A DNA stretch of 64,000 nt from Neoehrlichia mikurensis (GCF_019186785.1 NZ_CP066557.1:248001-312000); one strand, 5' to 3'; shown: positions 17,884 through 28,631, counted from the stretch's first letter. Notes: generated by a model from the sequence alone, not told the origin. Numbers and translations are program-made.

Positions 17884-20800
17884 CTATATTTCATCATTAA
17901 TAGTGATACTACTTACCCATGTAAAGTTTAAAACTTCAATAAAAATGGCAGGAGTAATAACAAATAATTCCGGTAACTCAATCATTATCTCACTGTGTGC
18001 TAAATGTAATTTTATAAAAACTTTTGTATTGCCATGATCCTTTAATAGATAAGATAGTGATTGCGGGACAATATCATCATTAACATGTATAACAATACTT
18101 TTCATATTTTTCGTTGCTACAGTAAGATATTCTTTAAAATCAAATATATTTTTTCCAATTAGTCGATTCTTACTTATATGATACTCCATATCAATAATAA
18201 CTGATACACCACCATTAAATAAATCCCTATTCTTCTCTATAACACTACGATTATAAAAAGCTACTTCATTAATATTATAAGGATCAGATAATCTAATAAC
18301 TGCAAATTTTTCCTTATTAGTTGATTTAATATGCACATTGGAAATAATCCCAGCAACCTTTTTTACATTATAAATAGAATCTCCTTTAAATTTTCCAATG
18401 AAATGTATACCAAATTTTTCTAAAATACCTTCATAATTACTCATAGGATGATAACGCAAATAAAACCCTATCGCATAAAACTCTTGATTGATTTTTTCCT
18501 CATCAGTCCAGTCTTCTACCTCTATTAATTTATTAATACTGCTATTGCTAAATAAGATAAATTGATCAAAATTAACACTACGCTTATTACTTCCAATTAC
18601 ATTAAGTAAAATTTCTAAAGATTCAAAAAGCTGCCTTCTATTAGAATGTATGGAATCTAATGCACCAGATTGTATAATGCTTATCAACATTCTCTTATGT
18701 GCTACATTAGACTGTATATTATCAATAAAATGCCATATATTTTCATATTTAGTTTGAGGAATAATTTCTTTTGCTGCTAATTGTCCTACATTTTTCAATG
18801 CTCCAATACCATATCTTATAGATTTTCCTTCAATTGAAAAAAACACATCCGAAGAATTAATATCAGGTGGAAGTATATTGATACCATGAAGCTTAGCTTG
18901 TTGACAAAGCATTTCTAATTTGTCTTTATTATTGATATCTAAATTCATTGATGCAACAAAAAATTCCAATGTGTAATTAGCCTTTAAATAAGCTGTTTGA
19001 AAACTAATCAACGCATATGCAGCAGCATGTGACTTATTAAATCCATATCCAGCAAATTTTGCTACTAAATCAAATATATAACTTGCTTTTTCTGCTTCTA
19101 TACCATTACTTATAGCACCATTAATAAAAATTATCCTTTGACTATCCATTTCCTCCTTAATTTTCTTCCCCATAGCACGTCTCAATAAATCAGCACTACC
19201 TAAAGTATAATTAGCCAATATTCTAGCTATTTCCATTACTTGTTCTTGATATATTATCACTCCAAAAGTTTCTTTCAGTACTACTTCTAACATAGGATGT
19301 ATATAATCTGGTTTTTCCAATCCATGTTTACGTTGTATATAAAGTGCAATATTATCCATAGGACCAGGACGATATAGAGAAATAATAGCAATAATATCTC
19401 TAATTCCATCAGGTTTTAGCTTGCTAATTGCTTCACGCATTCCAGAACCTTCAAGTTGAAACACCCCTATAGAATTTCCCAATGATAACATTTCATAAGT
19501 TTTTTTATCATCTAGGGGAATATTTGAAATATCAATTTCCGATCCTCTTGTTTTAATCAAGTTACAAATTTGATCTATTACAGTTAAAGTACGCAATCCT
19601 AAAAAATCAAACTTTACCAATCCTGCCTTTTCAATATATTTCATGTTATACTGGGTAATAGGCAAAGAACAAGATTTGTCATAATATAAAGGTACTAGAT
19701 TCTCTAATTCTTGATCACATATAACTATACCAGCAGCATGCACTGAAGCATGTCTATGCAATCCTTCTAATTTTAATGATATTTCAAGTAACTTAGCAAC
19801 CGTTTGATCATCATCCCGCTCTTTTTGTAGATTTTTATCCATTTCTATGGCTTCAGAAAGTGTAACAGGACTTACAGGATTATGTGGTATCATTTTACAT
19901 ATTCTATCAATATGAGCATAAGGTATCTGCATCACTCTACCAACATCACGTAGTACTGCTTTTGCTTGTAATTTTCCAAATGTGATAATATGTGCAACAT
20001 ATCCATACTTTTGTCTCACATACTCTATAACTTGATCTCTTTTTTCTTGGCAAAAATCGACATCAAAATCAGGTATTGATATTCTATCAGGATTAAGAAA
20101 TCTTTCAAAAATTAACCCAAATTCAATTGGATCAAGTTCTGTAATTTGTAAAACCCAAGCTACTAATGATCCAACACCTGAACCTCTGCCAGGACCTACA
20201 AGTATATTATTCTTTTTACTCCAACAAATAAAATCTGCAACTATTAAAAAATATCCTGAATAATCCATTGATATCACAACATCCAATTCATACATTAATC
20301 GATCATAATATTGTTTTTTCTGCTCTTGGGTAAAATTTTTACCACATAAACGAAAATTTAATCCATCAATCGACTTACTAGTTAATTCTTCAGCTTCAGT
20401 TCTTCCATCGGCACAAGGAAAGTGAGGCAGCATAGGTTTTCTTACTTCTAAAGCAAAAGAGCATCTTTGTGCTATTATAACAGTATTATGGACTGCTTCA
20501 GGAATATCATAAAACAACTCATACATTTCCTTCGAAGATTTAAAGTAATAATCTGGTGTTAATTTTTTTCTATCTTCTTGTACAAGATACACTCCATCAG
20601 CTATACAAGATAATATATCATGTGCTTGAAAATCCTCTCTATTAGCAAAAAATACATCATTTGTTGCAACTAAAGGAATATTTTTCTCATAAGCAAAATC
20701 TATAAAAAGTTTTTCTAATTTTTTTTGGTGTTCAAGATTATGGCGTTGAAGCTCAATATAGATATTATCATCAAATGCTGATATAAGATCATTAAGAATT

Positions 20801-21243
20801 CCAAAATTACCACTTTTTTCCAATAATAATTGCGATAAAATATCATCATGCCCACCGGTAAGGGCAATAAGCCCATTACAAAGATTTAGCAATTGTTTAA
20901 TATTAACTCTATTAATTTTACTGCATTGGTTATTTTTAAATGAATTACTAATAAGATGAACAAGATTACTATATCCTTCATTATTTTTTGCTAATAATAG
21001 TATATTGCCTATATTTTCACCGGAATCCTCAACCATAACATTACATCCAATGATAGGTTGTACACCTGTTCTCATAGCATAATCAGAAAATTCTAGAGAC
21101 CCAAATAAATTTCCTGAATCCGTCAACGCTACTGCCGGCATATTATGTTGTACACATAAATTAACTAAAGTATCAACTTTAATCATGCCCTGCAGCAAAG
21201 AATAGTCACTATGTACTCTTAAGTGAATAAATAACTGGGACAT
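17884..21243 (-). CDS. dnaE: DNA polymerase III alpha subunit
   Basis: The replicative polymerase, about 1119 residues, the normal DnaE length. The ATG at 21243 gives MSQLFIHLRVHSDYSLLQG, where the PHP domain starts; a TTG three codons earlier is less likely. The PHP domain occupies about 1-280. The catalytic palm has GPGRGSGVGSLVAW, then IPDFDVDF with the metal-binding aspartates and KFDFLGLRTL with the third aspartate. The middle contains YQEQVMEIARILANYT and the FNKSHAAAYALISFQTAYLK region. An OB-fold region with VAGIISNVHIKST lies near the C-terminus. Confidence 0.98.
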   Translation of the reverse strand: MSQLFIHLRVHSDYSLLQGMIKVDTLVNLCVQHNMPAVALTDSGNLFGSLEFSDYAMRTGVQPIIGCNVMVEDSGENIGNILLLAKNNEGYSNLVHLISNSFKNNQCSKINRVNIKQLLNLCNGLIALTGGHDDILSQLLLEKSGNFGILNDLISAFDDNIYIELQRHNLEHQKKLEKLFIDFAYEKNIPLVATNDVFFANREDFQAHDILSCIADGVYLVQEDRKKLTPDYYFKSSKEMYELFYDIPEAVHNTVIIAQRCSFALEVRKPMLPHFPCADGRTEAEELTSKSIDGLNFRLCGKNFTQEQKKQYYDRLMYELDVVISMDYSGYFLIVADFICWSKKNNILVGPGRGSGVGSLVAWVLQITELDPIEFGLIFERFLNPDRISIPDFDVDFCQEKRDQVIEYVRQKYGYVAHIITFGKLQAKAVLRDVGRVMQIPYAHIDRICKMIPHNPVSPVTLSEAIEMDKNLQKERDDDQTVAKLLEISLKLEGLHRHASVHAAGIVICDQELENLVPLYYDKSCSLPITQYNMKYIEKAGLVKFDFLGLRTLTVIDQICNLIKTRGSEIDISNIPLDDKKTYEMLSLGNSIGVFQLEGSGMREAISKLKPDGIRDIIAIISLYRPGPMDNIALYIQRKHGLEKPDYIHPMLEVVLKETFGVIIYQEQVMEIARILANYTLGSADLLRRAMGKKIKEEMDSQRIIFINGAISNGIEAEKASYIFDLVAKFAGYGFNKSHAAAYALISFQTAYLKANYTLEFFVASMNLDINNKDKLEMLCQQAKLHGINILPPDINSSDVFFSIEGKSIRYGIGALKNVGQLAAKEIIPQTKYENIWHFIDNIQSNVAHKRMLISIIQSGALDSIHSNRRQLFESLEILLNVIGSNKRSVNFDQFILFSNSSINKLIEVEDWTDEEKINQEFYAIGFYLRYHPMSNYEGILEKFGIHFIGKFKGDSIYNVKKVAGIISNVHIKSTNKEKFAVIRLSDPYNINEVAFYNRSVIEKNRDLFNGGVSVIIDMEYHISKNRLIGKNIFDFKEYLTVATKNMKSIVIHVNDDIVPQSLSYLLKDHGNTKVFIKLHLAHSEIMIELPELFVITPAIFIEVLNFTWVSSITINDEI

Positions 21244-21252
21244 AACATTCAA

Positions 21253-21949
21253 GTGTTTTAATAATTAAAAATACATATTCGTTTATTGCTATTAAACATC
21301 TTATATTAAAGTATTACCAAAATTACATTGATTACACTAATCACAAAATTTTAATAATACATTATCCTTTCAACGCAATAAATATTTTTCATTAGTATTA
21401 ACTAACCATATAGCATAACGTTAATTTACATTACAAAAAAAAATACAGCTCTAAATTAGATTGCATATTCAGTTTATATAAGAAATTTAAATGTATTAAT
21501 TTATATTAACGTAAATTTTTTGATAAACTACGTTTTAGTTATAGCATTTTATCTATACTATAAATAATAATTTTTATATTAAAGTAACAATCTTTTAAAA
21601 TGTATAATACCTTCCTTTATAACTAAAACATAATGCCTTTTTGTAATATTATAGTAACATCAGCATCTTTATATAAGTACTCAATTAACCACCTATCTTC
21701 TTACAGCTTGTATAATCCTTGTAATCATTATAATAAGAACACAGTTAACATGAACTTCCCAACTTAGTTATAAGGGATTTCAAACTTCACTTACAAATAA
21801 TAATTACTCCTTATCAACTTAGTGGTATACATGGAAATATTAAGCCATATATTTAAAAGTAATATAATATTAACTTTGCCGATTTGGAATTGATACTTTT
21901 AGAAAAATGTCACAGTCCTAATATTTATTAATTATACATTAACTGCTAA
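21253..21949. other. Gene-free AT-rich spacer
   Basis: About 700 bases between dnaE and the bolA region. Around 21610-21720 the minus strand has a short open stretch reading like IEYLYKDADVTIILQKG, possibly a decayed gene piece, but I cannot assign it. Confidence 0.4.
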
Positions 21950-22024
21950 TAAACCCATACTTTATCAATTTTTTTATTACTAAGTAATTTCCATAATATA
22001 TCAATAATAAAGATTCTTTCTTAT
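21950..22024 (-). repeat. Inverted partial copy of the bolA 5' region
   Basis: The reverse complement of 21991-22023 is identical over about 33 bases to 22250-22282, the sequence just before and over the bolA ATG. Similarity continues more weakly into the first ~12 codons. With the parent it forms a long inverted repeat separated by ~230 bases. Confidence 0.8.
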
Positions 22025-22277
22025 ACTCAAATTACTTTTGTTAATAATTATCAATTATACATAAAAATCTATAATCCTTTCTAACACATTTATTAATTTA
22101 CAATTGAAATAATAGCAAAACACATTAGCAATTAATTAAACAGGTAGTTAAATTGCTATTTAAATATATAAGTTTCTTTTTAAATCAGAAACTGATACCA
22201 TTAAAAATACTATTAAGATATACAAGCTATACTTAAAGCAATATAAGTTAAGAAAGAATCTTTATTATTGATATATT

Positions 22278-22577
22278 ATGGGAATCATTCAAATAATAAA
22301 AAAAAAGATTGCATCCTCTATCAATTTAATTGATTTAAAAATTATTGACAAATCTTCAGAACATATAGGACATAAATTTATATCTACTGCCCCTATATCA
22401 CATATAAAGTTGATAATAATATCCAACGACTTTTTAAATATTAAAAAATTAGAACGTCATAAATTATTATATAACATCTTAGCAAGTGAAATACAATTAA
22501 TACATTCAGTTTCTTTATCAGCTTATACAGAAGAAGAATATACCAAATTAAAAAAGAAAATTAATCCAAAATTGTAA
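22278..22577 (+). CDS. BolA/IbaG family protein
   Basis: A 99-residue protein of the BolA family, which partners monothiol glutaredoxins in iron-sulfur handling. The helix-turn-helix-like core reads SNDFLNIKKLERHKLLYNIL, corresponding to the family's F-x-G-x-x-x-x-x-R-h-x-x-V. It is followed by HSVSLSAYTEEEY, like the usual H-A-L-S-h-x-x-x-T-P-x-E. The ATG at 22278 lies in a stretch that is duplicated in inverted form upstream. Whether it is the BolA or IbaG branch cannot be decided by eye. Confidence 0.83.
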   Translation: MGIIQIIKKKIASSINLIDLKIIDKSSEHIGHKFISTAPISHIKLIIISNDFLNIKKLERHKLLYNILASEIQLIHSVSLSAYTEEEYTKLKKKINPKL

Positions 22578-22833
22578 TTAAAAACACTATTAAAATTAAC
22601 TAAATACCTACCTCTTATATCATAAACAACCTTGCAAAAACTTCAAAACTAGCTTACTGTATAAAGTTAAAATCTAAAGATACTAAAATTCTCACATAGT
22701 TTTTTTATTTTTTCACAAATAAAATATGCAAATTATCAAATGAATAATATTTTAAAAATTAACAAAATGTAATATATTCATGTTATGTATAGTTTATTTT
22801 TTACAAAAATGCTAACTTATAAGAAGTAAGTTA

Positions 22834-23982
22834 ATGGAAAAAGATTCTACAATATTTAAAAAAAGCAAAAACTTTTATGGTTCTTTGAACATTCCTATAT
22901 ATAGATCATCTACAATACTATTTTCAAATTTCACAGAATTTTATAATGCTCAAGCTGGCAGTAATATATATAATATCTCACATGATGATATAATCAGGGA
23001 CTATAGTTATAGTAGTGTTGGCAGTCCTACATGTCACTATTTATCTAACGCTATTGCTGCACTTGAAGAAGGCAAATATGCAATAATATATCCTTCCGGA
23101 TTAATGTGTTTAACCTTATTAAGTATAACATTTACTGGCAATAATGCACACATTTTAGTTCCAAACAACGTATATTTTAGATACAAAAATTTTGTAAATG
23201 AAGTTTTACTAAAAAATGGAACAAATGTTACTTTTTATGATCCCGTCCAAGATATTAGCCCTCTTATTCAAAAGAACACATCTTTAATAATGATAGAAAG
23301 TCCTAATTCTACAACTCTAACAATAACAGATATATCTCCTATAGTAGAATTAGCAAAAAAGCACAATATTATTACCATTTGCGATAATTCCTGTGCACCC
23401 TTACTTTATAAACCTTTAAAATATAATATTGATATTGTAGTATATTCACTCACAAAATATTTTTCTGGACATTCAGATGTATTAATGGGAGCAATCATAA
23501 CAAACAATAAAGCACTTTTTCAAAAATTATACAATACTTATAAAAATTTTGGTGTTTTTGTATCTCCAGATGATTGTTATTTGGTATATAGAGGGTTAAA
23601 GACAATGCATATACGCATAGAACAATGTCAGAATACTGCTAAAAAACTAGCTTTATGGTTACAAAAACATCAAAAAATAAAGCAAGTCATCTATCCAACA
23701 TTACCATCTCATCCTCAACATCATATATGGAAAAAATATTGCTCAACTGGTGGAGGAGGATTATTAAATATTATTTTACATAAACAATATTCAGAAAATG
23801 CAATAAATACAGCTTTTAGTGACATGAAATATTTCGGCATTGGATCATCATGGGGAGGATGTACTAGCTTGATTTTACCTAAACATAACAACTCGCAAGA
23901 AAGTTGCTTGAGAATATTTTGTGGATTAGAAGATCCACAGAATTTAATTCATGATTTAGAATCATCACTAGCAAAATTATAA
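22834..23982 (+). CDS. Cys/Met metabolism PLP-dependent enzyme (cystathionine beta-lyase-like)
   Basis: A 382-residue fold-type I PLP enzyme of the cystathionine lyase/synthase family. The PLP lysine is Lys208 in VVYSLTKYFSGHSDVLMG, and Asp184 in TICDNSC would bind the pyridine nitrogen. The start has PIYRSSTILF and the phosphate-binding SYSSVGSPT/YPSGLM motifs. The C-terminal segment GIGSSWGGCTSLI matches the family's G-x-S-x-G-G-x-E/C-S-L. Similarity favours the MetC branch, which converts cystathionine to homocysteine, pyruvate and ammonia. In an organism with reduced amino-acid synthesis it may instead act as a cysteine desulfhydrase. Confidence 0.82.
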   Translation: MEKDSTIFKKSKNFYGSLNIPIYRSSTILFSNFTEFYNAQAGSNIYNISHDDIIRDYSYSSVGSPTCHYLSNAIAALEEGKYAIIYPSGLMCLTLLSITFTGNNAHILVPNNVYFRYKNFVNEVLLKNGTNVTFYDPVQDISPLIQKNTSLIMIESPNSTTLTITDISPIVELAKKHNIITICDNSCAPLLYKPLKYNIDIVVYSLTKYFSGHSDVLMGAIITNNKALFQKLYNTYKNFGVFVSPDDCYLVYRGLKTMHIRIEQCQNTAKKLALWLQKHQKIKQVIYPTLPSHPQHHIWKKYCSTGGGGLLNIILHKQYSENAINTAFSDMKYFGIGSSWGGCTSLILPKHNNSQESCLRIFCGLEDPQNLIHDLESSLAKL

Positions 23983-24183
23983 GCAAAAATTTATTATAAC
24001 GAATATATTTATAATAAATGCAAATCAGGCAAAAATTATTAAATCTTTTACATTAGAAGTAATTTACTTTAATATAAAAATATTAGACAAATAACTTTAT
24101 GTAACTAAGCATATTACTTTATAATTAATTGCAAAATTTACATCTAGCAATATAATTAAAAGCATTATTTCTGATCTAATTGC

Positions 24184-25581
24184 ATGGATACAAAGAAGCT
24201 TATACAAAAACTTTCCAGCAAAATTAGTGGAATATCATCTAATTCAAAACACATTAAACCCGGATATGCTTTTATATGCTTATCAGAAAAAAGTCAAGAA
24301 TTTATACCAGAAGCTATAAGACTAGGTGCTAAATTTGTCATAACAAAAAGTTGCAGTATCGCAAAAAATAATAAAATTATCATATGTTCAGATCCGCATG
24401 AATTATATCATGTTTTATCATCCAAATTACATAATAAGCATCCCAATTTCATCGCAGCAGTCACTGGTACTAATGGAAAAACATCAGTTGTAGATTTTTG
24501 TAGACAAATATGGAATTTATTAGCTTATAAAGCGGCAAGTATAGGAACTTTAGGTACTTTTGTAAATCAACAATTATTATATAAAAATTCTCTAACAACA
24601 CCAGATGCTCTAAAATTACATCAAATATTATCAGAACTATATGATGAACAAGTTCAATACTTATGTTTAGAAGCCTCAAGCCATGGAATAGATCAAAAAC
24701 GTATTAACAGCATTATAATAAAGGCTGCAGCTTTTACAAATTTATCACATGATCACCTAGACTATCATCACAACATGGCGCTATATTTCTCTGCCAAGAA
24801 AAAACTATTCTCACATCTTGTAGCTTGCGATGGATATTCCATATTAAATATGGATACCGCAGAATACACACAATTAAAAAAGATAACAAAAAGCAGTAAC
24901 GTTATTACATACGGCACTAATAAAGGAGATATTCAGCTGTTAAACTTTAATAGCAACAAAGAAGGACATCATATAAAAATAAAAATATATAATACTATAT
25001 ATGAAAAGTTTTTTCCCATACTAGGACAATTTCAAATATATAACTTAATGTGTGCTATAGGAATAATTATTGCATCAAACATAAAATACAAAGATTTACC
25101 TATTGAAAAACTAGTTGCACCAAAAGGACGAATGGAGAAAATAAATGATTTCATTATTATTGATTATTCACATACTCCTGATGCATTAAAAAATACATTA
25201 ATGTCCTTAAAATTACATAAATATTCAAATAAAATAATTTTGGTATTTGGCTGTGGAGGAAACAGGGACATTCAAAAACGTAAAATTATGGGCAAAATAG
25301 CTTCTCAATACACAATAAAAACTGTCATTACAGATGATAATCCAAGAAATGAAGATCCATCAAAAATTAGAAAAGATATTTTATCACACTGTCATAATGC
25401 TATTGAAGTACCTAATAGAAAAGAAGCTATAAAATATGCAATAGAGCAAGCAATTTCTCATAATTATATTGTGTTAATTACAGGCAAAGGCCATGAAGAT
25501 TATCAAATCATTGGCAATAATATAGTTAATTTTAATGATGAAATAATAGCAAAAAGCATTATTAATCAATTATATAAGTAA
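24184..25581 (+). CDS. murE: UDP-MurNAc-L-alanyl-D-glutamate:meso-diaminopimelate ligase
   Basis: MurE adds the third amino acid to the peptidoglycan precursor in the cytoplasm. The 465-residue protein shows the ATP-binding motif TGTNGKT at 94-100, a LEASSHGIDQKRI block, HDHLDYHHNM, and the meso-DAP-recognising motif DNPRNEDP in the C-terminal domain. This predicts diaminopimelate rather than lysine as substrate. The reading frame is intact. It stands apart from other mur genes; pdxH is convergent just downstream. Finding it in an Ehrlichia-like genome is notable because most of that group have little or no peptidoglycan. Confidence 0.93.
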   Translation: MDTKKLIQKLSSKISGISSNSKHIKPGYAFICLSEKSQEFIPEAIRLGAKFVITKSCSIAKNNKIIICSDPHELYHVLSSKLHNKHPNFIAAVTGTNGKTSVVDFCRQIWNLLAYKAASIGTLGTFVNQQLLYKNSLTTPDALKLHQILSELYDEQVQYLCLEASSHGIDQKRINSIIIKAAAFTNLSHDHLDYHHNMALYFSAKKKLFSHLVACDGYSILNMDTAEYTQLKKITKSSNVITYGTNKGDIQLLNFNSNKEGHHIKIKIYNTIYEKFFPILGQFQIYNLMCAIGIIIASNIKYKDLPIEKLVAPKGRMEKINDFIIIDYSHTPDALKNTLMSLKLHKYSNKIILVFGCGGNRDIQKRKIMGKIASQYTIKTVITDDNPRNEDPSKIRKDILSHCHNAIEVPNRKEAIKYAIEQAISHNYIVLITGKGHEDYQIIGNNIVNFNDEIIAKSIINQLYK

Positions 25582-25688
25582 TAAAGTTACTACGACAAAT
25601 TTTCATCAAAGCCATAAATACAATTCAAAGCTCTACAAAAATTTCATTAACTTAGCTATGTTCCGTTTTTTGATTCAAAAATATAAAG

Positions 25689-26279
25689 TTATGGATAAAG
25701 TTCTACAACTTTCCATACATTACTTTTAAGTTTATTATATTGATGCCTAGTATGTAACCTATCATTACCTTCTTGCCAAAATTCTATTAATCTAGGAATT
25801 ACTTTCATTCCAACCCAATAATCTGGCCTAGGTATATTCTTATACTCAAACTTTTGATCCATATCTTTCATTGATGCTAACAATTTATCACGATTTTTTA
25901 AAATACTTGACTGTTTAGAACACCAAGCACTTATTTTACTGCCACGCATTCTAGATGCATAATAAGCATCCGATTCCTCAGATGTTAATAACTCTATTTT
26001 TCCTTCTATACGCACTTGTTTTGAAATAAATCTCCAATCAAAAACAAGAGCAACATACGGATTATAAGCAATATCACGTCCTTTTTTACTATTACAATTA
26101 GTAAAGAACACAAAACCACTATCATCATATCTCTTAAGTAGAACAACTCTTGCTGATGGCTTTAAATCTTTTCCACAGGTTGCTAATACCATAGAAGTTG
26201 GTTCTTTACAAGGAAACTTTAACATTTCATTATACCATAACCCAAATAATTTAATAGGATCCTTCATATTATGAAACAT
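25689..26279 (-). CDS. pdxH: Pyridoxamine 5'-phosphate oxidase
   Basis: PdxH oxidises PNP or PMP to PLP with FMN. The ATG at 26279 gives a 196-residue protein beginning [18 protein letters not shown]; a TTG nine codons earlier and an ATG at 26267 are alternatives. Conserved segments are [24 protein letters not shown] (FMN phosphate), [16 protein letters not shown], the [17 protein letters not shown] block and the C-terminal [19 protein letters not shown], which binds the substrate and FMN. Convergent with murE. Confidence 0.95.
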   Translation of the reverse strand: MFHNMKDPIKLFGLWYNEMLKFPCKEPTSMVLATCGKDLKPSARVVLLKRYDDSGFVFFTNCNSKKGRDIAYNPYVALVFDWRFISKQVRIEGKIELLTSEESDAYYASRMRGSKISAWCSKQSSILKNRDKLLASMKDMDQKFEYKNIPRPDYWVGMKVIPRLIEFWQEGNDRLHTRHQYNKLKSNVWKVVELYP

Positions 26280-26306
26280 ATAATTAAATACATACAATAA
26301 ACACAA

Positions 26307-26673
26307 TAAATATCTCTCATATTTAACTATTAAATCTTATTTTCCCTCTTCATTGTATTATTATATAATGCAAGATATTACTATAAATCAAAGTAATATT
26401 TATATATTCTTAGTATAACAAAAACATGGCAGGTTTCATTATTTAATAAATGAAGACTTCAATAAACATTGATAACCTTATTAACTATACGTATAAAAAC
26501 ATTATATTATATTAAATTTAATTGAAACATTAACTTACAGTATCGCCTTTTAACTTTTGCAAAATATAATATAATGCACTGATAATTATTAGCAACAATT
26601 TAAAACTTTGAATTAATTACATAAATTTAGCAATTTTTATAATTCTTTTGCATTTTATATACCATTTTACATT
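26307..26673. other. Gene-free AT-rich spacer
   Basis: Between pdxH and the patatin gene. Nothing recognisable. Confidence 0.5.
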
Positions 26674-27636
26674 TTAACTATATGTAGTACACAATGGTGA
26701 ATATTTAAAATTATTATCACCAATAATTAAATCGCTTAACCTATTTATATTATCTATATTCTCCTGCACAATTCTCTGCGCATCTAACCTTAAAGATTGA
26801 AAATTTTTATTTGATACATCAGATAATTCATATGAGGATTCTTGCAAAACACCATTTATTCTAATATAATGCCCATGCTTCGATATTCTATTCATTTGAT
26901 AGTCTATTACATCCATTCCAGCATCCAAAAACAAGTCTACAATATGTGTAGCCCAGTACAATAATGTATCATTTGCTGATTTAGTATTGGGTTTTGAACC
27001 ACAACCTACTGATACAAAATATATGTCATCATCTGGATATATAGTTATTGCAGATGCATATGCACATACCACTGGATTCCCAGCTAACAAACTACTATCC
27101 ACTAATAAATTTTTCTGATTATCTAATATAAGTTCTTTTGGAGAAAAATACGTAGGAGCAGCAGTAGCTGCCAGCAATATATCTTTTACTTTAAGATATG
27201 TATATTTCTCTACCCAATTTCTAAAAATTACATCTTTTCGACTATACACATCATAACTTGGCACTAAAAAATTACATATTAAATTCTTCATTTCTGTATC
27301 TGTAAAAAAATAATCGAAAGTTTTTTGTAAATTACTAGAAGAATATCGAGACCCAATAACACAAGATACCACTTTACGTAATATCGAACTATTAAACATC
27401 TTTTTTCCATATTGAAAAAAAAATCCTAAAATATCTTCAGTAGTATATTTAGGGAACCCTCTAGCATCTTGTAAAATTAGCAAAGCAGATATTAAACTAC
27501 CAACTGAACTACCAGCAACCATACTAAATACTTTAGATAGTGGCATTGCAAGTTTTTTTTCTATTTCACATAAAATTGTTGCAGCAATAATCCCCTTAAT
27601 ACCTCCGCAATCTATTGATAATACATATCTTGCCAT
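26674..27636 (-). CDS. Patatin-like phospholipase
   Basis: A 320-residue patatin-family acyl hydrolase. The oxyanion motif is CGGIKG at 10-15. The nucleophile Ser44 lies in AGSSVGS (G-x-S-x-G), and the partner Asp is in LLVDSSLLAGNP, where the usual D-G-G/A is D-S-S and the usual ANNP is AGNP. Patatins of intracellular bacteria hydrolyse host or bacterial phospholipids and some are secreted effectors; no signal peptide is visible here. A near-perfect inverted repeat lies 48-81 bases upstream of the ATG. The gene is surrounded by long spacers on both sides. Confidence 0.88.
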   Translation of the reverse strand: MARYVLSIDCGGIKGIIAATILCEIEKKLAMPLSKVFSMVAGSSVGSLISALLILQDARGFPKYTTEDILGFFFQYGKKMFNSSILRKVVSCVIGSRYSSSNLQKTFDYFFTDTEMKNLICNFLVPSYDVYSRKDVIFRNWVEKYTYLKVKDILLAATAAPTYFSPKELILDNQKNLLVDSSLLAGNPVVCAYASAITIYPDDDIYFVSVGCGSKPNTKSANDTLLYWATHIVDLFLDAGMDVIDYQMNRISKHGHYIRINGVLQESSYELSDVSNKNFQSLRLDAQRIVQENIDNINRLSDLIIGDNNFKYSPLCTTYS

Positions 27637-28001
27637 ATAAATCTTCCATTTGTTAATAAATTCATATATTGTATTTAATATAAATCAATAATATTATAGC
27701 GTAATATTATAATTGATAGTAAACACAATTTTATAGAACAAACCACTTAAAGTAAAAAACCTGTCCTATATATTTATTACATAATCCACACAACTACAGA
27801 AATTATATTATCAATTACACAAATTCAGATAAGTTAAAAATAACCCCAATTAAACATTTTTAATATTACTATTGTTTATCTTAGAATTTATAATCGATGT
27901 ACAAGTTTAAATTTATACAACACATTTATTAATAACACTTAATTACACATTTCATCATTTATATATTAGTCATATATCCTTATTGCTAACATAACATCTT
28001 A
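27637..28001. other. Gene-free AT-rich spacer
   Basis: Between the patatin and esterase genes. Apart from the inverted repeat at 27684-27717, nothing recognisable. Confidence 0.5.
27684..27717. promoter_or_regulatory. Inverted repeat upstream of the patatin gene
   Basis: Arms ATCAATAATATTA and TAATATTATAATTGAT (one short bulge) flank the centre TAGCG, located about 50 bases before the patatin start. It could be an operator or a hairpin in the leader. AT-rich DNA produces such dyads by chance, so the call is tentative. Confidence 0.4.
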
Positions 28002-28631
28002 CTATAAACAACTCTTAATAAAATCTGCACCTATCTTTATACCTTCAGCATTAATACTATGATCTAATCCCTTTATTTCATGATATTCTGCAGTAATGCC
28101 ATTATCATTGAGAAAAGTCATACAATGATTAAAATATGTAAATGGAACTACATAATCTTCATTACCATGTATAATACACATATTAGGCTTTGAAATAATT
28201 TCACATTTTAATAAATTAGGACATAAAATAGCACCAGAATACGATACAACTGCAGAACATAATTTTCTACATAGCGCTATATGCATTGCTAACATTGCTC
28301 CCTGTGAAAAACCAACCAACGATAATCTTTTATCACTTAATCCTAGTTTTTGTAATTGCTTATCAATAAAATTATTAACAATTTTTACAGATTTTTTCAT
28401 TTCATGAAAAATAATATCTTCTCGTAAGCTATCAGACAAAAACCATGCATATCCTACATTATAATTAATATGTGCATTAGGAGCAATAAACTGAGATCTA
28501 GGAATAATCTTACTCATTGCAGGAGCTATAGATATTAAATTATCTCCTGTAGCACCTCTACCATGTAATAAAACTACTAAATTATCTATATCATTACTAA
28601 CTACAAAGCTTGGTCCATTAATTATTACCAT
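28002..28631 (-). CDS. Phospholipase/carboxylesterase family alpha/beta hydrolase
   Basis: A 209-residue serine hydrolase of the carboxylesterase (acyl-protein thioesterase-like) family. The oxyanion region is LLHGRGATGDNL near residue 21. The nucleophile is Ser109 in VGFSQGAM, the acid is probably the Asp in IHGNEDYVVPF, and the histidine is in IKGLDHSI. There is no signal peptide, so it is probably cytoplasmic and acts on small esters, lysophospholipids or thioesters. Its start lies 88 bases from the divergently transcribed argH. Confidence 0.88.
   Translation of the reverse strand: MVIINGPSFVVSNDIDNLVVLLHGRGATGDNLISIAPAMSKIIPRSQFIAPNAHINYNVGYAWFLSDSLREDIIFHEMKKSVKIVNNFIDKQLQKLGLSDKRLSLVGFSQGAMLAMHIALCRKLCSAVVSYSGAILCPNLLKCEIISKPNMCIIHGNEDYVVPFTYFNHCMTFLNDNGITAEYHEIKGLDHSINAEGIKIGADFIKSCL

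Noticed and set aside
21610..21720. Minus-strand peptide-like stretch IEYLYKDADVTIILQKG
   Set aside because: It looks protein-like but is only about 25 codons between stops and I could not match it to a family.
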